Below, piece after piece: positions 60,253 to 64,000 of a stretch of DNA of 64,000 bases (position 1 is the stretch's first letter; every line of letters begins with the position of its first letter). The position numbers and the translations under genes were made by a program. Source of the stretch: Streptomyces paradoxus (GTDB lineage: Bacteria; Actinomycetota; Actinomycetes; Streptomycetales; Streptomycetaceae). The notes beneath the pieces are model-generated. The model was given only the letters and a program-made list of their open reading frames with translations. It ran no database searches and was not told the origin of the DNA. Location of the stretch: the NCBI RefSeq assembly GCF_014202475.1, contig NZ_JACHGV010000006.1, positions 186,001-250,000 of the forward strand. Direction: 5' to 3'.

Positions 60253-60605
60253 GGGAGGGGTCCTTCCGGTGGTTGAGCGGCTCGCGAAGTGCGAGCGAAC
60301 TCCGAGCTTGCACGGGGCTCCTGAGCGACGCTCATCGCACGAGCGCCCCGAAGGATCTGTCACCCGTTGAGGAGCGCAGCCGCCTTCTACCGTCCTGGCG
60401 CGTTATCCACTCGTTATACGGGGGTGCGAGCAGCGGAAGTTACATGGGTCCGGCCCCGGATCGCTGGATCCCGGGCCAGGGCTCTTCCGGTGGACCAGGG
60501 CCTAAAGATCATTGGGGACCGGCCGCCTCGCAGCTGGGGCGTGATGTGGACGCCGGTCCACGGCGAGGCTGCCCGTCCCGCGCGGCGGACCGCCCGGCGC
60601 AACGG
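60253..60605. other. Intergenic region upstream of the metalloprotease gene
   Basis: These 353 bases hold the protease promoter and the 3' region of the GtrA gene. I see no gene. The stretch 60395-60440 is locally less GC-rich (GTTATCCACTCGTTATACG) and is the best place for a promoter. Confidence 0.45.
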
Positions 60606-61130
60606 TCAAGCGGCGTGGGACAGCACCACGGGGTCGGCGGGTGCCGCGGAGCGGGCCGCGGTCGTGCGCACGGGACGGGTGGTGCGGACGGTGGCCGGGA
60701 CCTGCGAGCGACTCCGCGCGAAGACAACGAGGCGCAGCACCGCGAACCGCGCGACACCGGCGAGCGCGGAGGCGGACAGGTAGACGACCTGCTCGAGCAC
60801 CACACCGGGTGCCGCCACCAGTTGCTGCAGGACGAGCATCGCCACGGAGGTCACCGCGTACGCGGCCGCCGCGGACCCGGCCGACAGCGCATGCTGGCGC
60901 CTGGTCGCGCGCCCGCCCGCGCCGAAGGTGAAGCGGGCATGCAACTCGGTGGCGAAGAGCGTGGAAGCCGCGGTGATCAGAGCGTTGGCCAGGCCCCAGT
61001 AGATCCACGAGGCGAGGGCCGCCACGGCGAAGCTGGAGGCGAGCCCCACTCCGCCGCCGAAGAGTACGAAGCGGGCGAAGGAGGTGAAGGTGCCAGGTGC
61101 CGCCTGCTGCTGGCTCTGCGCTGTTTCCAT
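60606..61130 (-). CDS. GtrA-like membrane protein
   Basis: A 174-residue protein with four helices and the GtrA pattern FARFVLFGGGVGLASSF at the start, then LFATELHARFTFG and FAVLRLVVFAR. GtrA proteins help move lipid-linked sugars across the membrane for modification of cell-wall polymers or glycans. The partner glycosyltransferase is not adjacent. The C-terminal 30 residues are polar and unlike the family. AAGGGGG lies some distance upstream of the ATG at 61130. Confidence 0.8.
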   Translation of the reverse strand: METAQSQQQAAPGTFTSFARFVLFGGGVGLASSFAVAALASWIYWGLANALITAASTLFATELHARFTFGAGGRATRRQHALSAGSAAAAYAVTSVAMLVLQQLVAAPGVVLEQVVYLSASALAGVARFAVLRLVVFARSRSQVPATVRTTRPVRTTAARSAAPADPVVLSHAA

Positions 61131-61246
61131 GATCCGACTCGACCCCCTTGATCGCTCGTTCTTGTGTGCCGTGACCGTTTGACGGCATTCACCAAGGCCG
61201 TCCGACAGACGGCCCCTGATTCGATAGCTGACGGTGCGTCAACTCG

Positions 61247-61711
61247 TCACGTGGCGAGTCGCACGCGGATGCCCAGCGTCGTGTCCCCTCCCCGGCGCAG
61301 CCGGCTGTTGAGGATCATGAGGCGGCCGAGGATGCCGTACTTGCGGGCGATGAGGGTGCGGTAGCGGGCGCTGGTCGCCGCGTCGGTGATCTCGGCGGTG
61401 GCCGGGACCGGGTCGCCGGTCGGGTTGCCGCGCAGGTCGCAAGGGCCGACGAGGATGTCGCCGCGTGCCTGGATCCGCTTGACCTTCCAGGAATCGGCCT
61501 GGGTCTGCACGCCCAGCGTGTCTCCGTCGCGTACCACCCATACCGGTGTGGCGACCGGGGTGCCGTTCTTGCGGTAGCTGGTGATCAGCATGTACTTGCC
61601 GGCGCTGAGTCGCTCAAGCAGCGTGTCGTCCATGATGCGTTCGTGCTCCTTGCTCGTGCGTTCGAGGTCGTTGGCCACGTGGGCGGCGTAATGCGATGTC
61701 CGTTGGCGCAT
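61247..61711 (-). CDS. PPOX-class F420-dependent oxidoreductase
   Basis: A 154-residue split-barrel protein. LLERLSAGKYMLITSYRKNG and TPVATPVWVVRDGDTLGVQT are typical of the F420-binding members, followed by KRIQARGDILVGPCDLRGNP. It probably reduces a small substrate with F420H2. The ATG at 61711 has AAGG seven bases upstream; the ATG at 61633 (MDDTLLERL) matches the usual family start and has AAGGAG twelve bases upstream, so the first 26 residues are uncertain. Confidence 0.8.
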   Translation of the reverse strand: MRQRTSHYAAHVANDLERTSKEHERIMDDTLLERLSAGKYMLITSYRKNGTPVATPVWVVRDGDTLGVQTQADSWKVKRIQARGDILVGPCDLRGNPTGDPVPATAEITDAATSARYRTLIARKYGILGRLMILNSRLRRGGDTTLGIRVRLAT

Positions 61712-61802
61712 GGGGATGCCTTCTTCCGATGAGGGTGCGGGACGGCGCCGCGTGTGAGGTTGCGGGGTGGGATTGCGTACGGCCGCCTGGGGCTGGGGTG
61801 GT

Positions 61803-63155
61803 TCAGCTCAGGGGGACGTCGAGGACGGCCTTGCGGTGGCTGAACGTCTCGATGGAGTAGCGGCCGTGGTAGTTGCCCATGCCGCTTTCGCCGACGCCGC
61901 CGAAGGGAAGCGTCGGCACGGCGAGGTGGTGCATCGGCAGGCCGAAGTTGAGGCCGCCCGAGGAGGTCTCGGCGGCGAGGCGGCGCTTGGTGGTGTCGCT
62001 CTCGGTGAAGGCGTACAGGGCGAGGGGCTTGTCGCGGTCGTTGATGAACGCGATGGCCTCGTCGAGGTCCGCCACGGTGAGGATCGGGAGGACGGGGCCG
62101 AAGATCTCCTCCTGCATCACGGGCTCGTCGGGCCGGACGTCGGCCAGCACGGTCGGGGCGATGTACGTGTCCGCGCGGTCGGTCTGCCCGCCGGTGACGG
62201 TGCGGCCGGAGCCCAGCAGCGCGGTCAGCCGGTCGAAGTGCCGCTCGTTGATGATGCGTCCGTAGGCGTCGGAGGTCTGCGGGTCCGCACCGAACAGCCC
62301 CTTGATCGCGACGACCAGGGCGGCCTACAGTTCGGCCGCGGTATCGGGGTCGGTCAGGACGTAGTCGGGGGCGACGCAGGTCTGTCCGGCGTTGGCGAAC
62401 TTCGTCTGCGCCAGGCGTTGCGCGACCGTGGCGATGTCGGCGTCCCGGTCCACGAACACCGGGGACTTGCCGCCGAGTTCGAGGACGACGGGGGTGAGGT
62501 TCTTCACGGCGGCGGTCATCACGATGCGGCCGACGGTGCCGTTGCCGGTGTAGAAGATGTGGTCGAAGTGCTGCTCCAGCAGCACAGTGGTCTCCGGCGC
62601 GCCGCCCTCGACGACCGCGGTCGCGTCGGTGTCGAGATACGCGGGCAGTAGTTCGGCCAGCAGTGCCGAGGTGTGGGCGGCGTAGTCGGCGGGCTTGATG
62701 ACGACCGCGTTCCCGGCGGCGAGCGCGCCCGCGACGGGCACGAGCAGCAGATTGACCGGGTAGTTCCACGCCGCGATGACAAGGGCGACACCCAGGGGGT
62801 CGAGCACGGTACGGGCGGTGCTGCCGGGGACGCCGGGCACCGTCACGGGGGCGGGCTGCGGGGCGGTCCACTCCTCCAGGTGCTCCAGGTAGTCGTCGAT
62901 CTCGGCGATCGTGGTTTCGATCTCCATGGCGTCGGCCTCGGCACGGTTCTTGCGCAGGTCGGCGTAGAGGGCGTCGGCTATCGCCGCGCGGTTGTCGGTG
63001 AGCAGGTCGCGCAGGCGGGTCAGCTGCCGTCGGCGCCAGGCCAGGGGCTTGGTTCGGCCGGTACGGAAGGCAGAGCGCAGTCGGTCCACCAGCGCGGTGG
63101 CTTCGGCGGAGGTGAAGGTGTCGTCGAGGGTGAAGGCTGCCTTGGTGTCAGTCAC
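61803..63155 (-). pseudogene. Aldehyde dehydrogenase (family 3-like) gene interrupted by one amber codon
   Basis: Read from the GTG at 63155 (AGGA upstream), the gene codes for a 450-residue NAD(P)-dependent aldehyde dehydrogenase. LELGGKSPVFVD carries the general base and NAGQTCVAPDYVL the nucleophile Cys260. At codon 277 a TAG (62325-62327) follows DPDTAAEL. The very same frame continues with AALVVAIKGLFGADPQTSD, EEIFGPVLPILTVADLDEAI and FGGVGESGMGNYHGRYS to a normal stop at 61803. One base change is the only visible defect. The truncated product would lack the C-terminal half of the active site. Confidence 0.85.
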
Positions 63156-63239
63156 AGTCGTGTCCTGTTCGGTTTGGAGAGAAGGCCGGCCGGTCGGCAT
63201 TTCGAGGGAAGGAAAGTCGCGGCCGTGGAGGTGGTGCGG

Positions 63240-64000
63240 TCAGACCGTGGCGGCCGTGCGTGCGGGCGTCGTTTCGCCGTCGCCCGACGCTGCGGGCGTG
63301 CCGGTGGCGGGCGAGGGGGACCTGCGGCGGACCGCCAGGCCGACCATGGCCACGCCGATGACCAGCACGAACGCCATGCCGGCGAGGGCGAAGCTCAGGG
63401 TGTACTGGCTCTCGGCGGGCAGCGCGGGAACCCCGGGGGGCAGGTTGTCGAGCGTCTGGGAGGCAAGCAGCGAGGTGATGACCGCGCTGCCGATCGCACT
63501 GCCGGCGGAGCGGGAGATGGAGTTGATGCCGTTGGCGATACCGGTCTGGTGGTGGGGGACGCCCGCCACGATCAGAGCGGGCATCGCGGCATAGCCGAAG
63601 CTGATGGCAACGCCGACGACCATGCCGGCCAGGATCACCGACGCGGTGGTGTCGTGAGCGAAGGTCAGCCAGGCGAAACCGACGACGCCGAAGACGGCGC
63701 CGGCGGCAAGCGTGAGACGCGCGCCGATGCGGCGGACCAGCATGCCTCCGAACTGCGCGGCGACGAGCGAGACGAGGGCGGAGGGCAGCAGGTAGACGAC
63801 GGAGGCGCGCAGGACGGAGGCGCCGAAGCCGTAGCCGGCGATCTCAGAGGGCGTCTGCACGAGATAGGAGACGCCGATGAACTGGGAGAACATGGCGAAA
63901 CCGACGAGAAGTCCGGCGATGTTGGTGAAGAGCACCGGGCGGTGGACGAACATCTTCATGTCCACGAGGGGGTCGCGGACCCTGCGTTCGACGAGGACCC
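63240..64000 (-). CDS. MFS transporter, C-terminal part; 5' end outside window
   Basis: At least 253 residues of a DHA2-type multidrug transporter, open to the right edge, where it reads VLVERRVRDPLVDMKMFVHR. Six or so hydrophobic helices are visible, with the family segment GIANGINSISRSAGSAIGSA before the last pair. An internal ATG at 63965 is not the start, since coding sequence continues through it. It lies 84 bases upstream of the broken aldehyde dehydrogenase gene on the same strand. The substrate is unknown. Confidence 0.85.
   Translation of the reverse strand, partial: VLVERRVRDPLVDMKMFVHRPVLFTNIAGLLVGFAMFSQFIGVSYLVQTPSEIAGYGFGASVLRASVVYLLPSALVSLVAAQFGGMLVRRIGARLTLAAGAVFGVVGFAWLTFAHDTTASVILAGMVVGVAISFGYAAMPALIVAGVPHHQTGIANGINSISRSAGSAIGSAVITSLLASQTLDNLPPGVPALPAESQYTLSFALAGMAFVLVIGVAMVGLAVRRRSPSPATGTPAASGDGETTPARTAATV

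Overview
The window is high-GC DNA with actinobacterial start-codon and ribosome-binding-site habits: many GTG starts, GGAGG-type sites and 4-bp ATGA/GTGA overlaps. Gene content (an argCJBDR cluster with ARG boxes, metNIQ, a cobalamin block, Tat-exported phosphodiesterase, CBM13-tagged glycosidases, sortase-type LAETG protein, ECF sigma factors) points to Streptomyces. I see no tRNA, rRNA, CRISPR array, intact insertion sequence or phage module.

Left part (0-36.6 kb) reads as ordinary chromosomal core. It holds a zinc-ribbon protein cut by the edge, a phosphotransferase, a membrane-anchored Ser/Thr kinase, Nudix and SpoU enzymes, siroheme synthase, a very large BluB-CobT fusion and cobL. Next come an acetyltransferase, metNIQ preceded by a tiny Cys-rich leader peptide, a HAD phosphatase, small membrane proteins, an atypical sigma factor, a glycerophosphodiesterase and a PlsC acyltransferase. 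A TetR/MFS pair carries its own operator, and argH its ARG boxes. A secreted protein made of two almost identical halves is followed by a PPOX protein, an L,D-transpeptidase and a three-gene redox unit: haem/flavin reductase, triple FMN-binding protein and ApbE flavin transferase. The argCJBDR operon closes the section. A short dispersed repeat lies at four gene ends.

Middle part (36.6-45.9 kb) is accessory and partly decayed. It has a broken S1-domain gene and a chimeric sugar-binding-protein/permease ORF behind a LacI-type palindrome. Three intact secreted CBM13 enzymes follow (GH43, SGNH esterase, GH27), with remnants of a GH59 gene and a class II aldolase between them. Together these suggest a former locus for galactose-containing plant polysaccharide or glycolipid, most likely arabinogalactan.

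Right part (45.9-64 kb) carries a Tat-exported molybdenum aldehyde oxidoreductase operon (paoABCD-like) facing a large LuxR-type ATPase regulator. Beyond it are a TetR fragment before an MMPL transporter, an Ohr fragment, an ECF sigma factor fused through a zinc-binding anti-sigma-like segment and a membrane helix to a lectin-like domain, and a LAETG-anchored metalloprotease. The section ends with GtrA and PPOX proteins, an aldehyde dehydrogenase gene stopped by a single amber codon, and an MFS gene that leaves the window.
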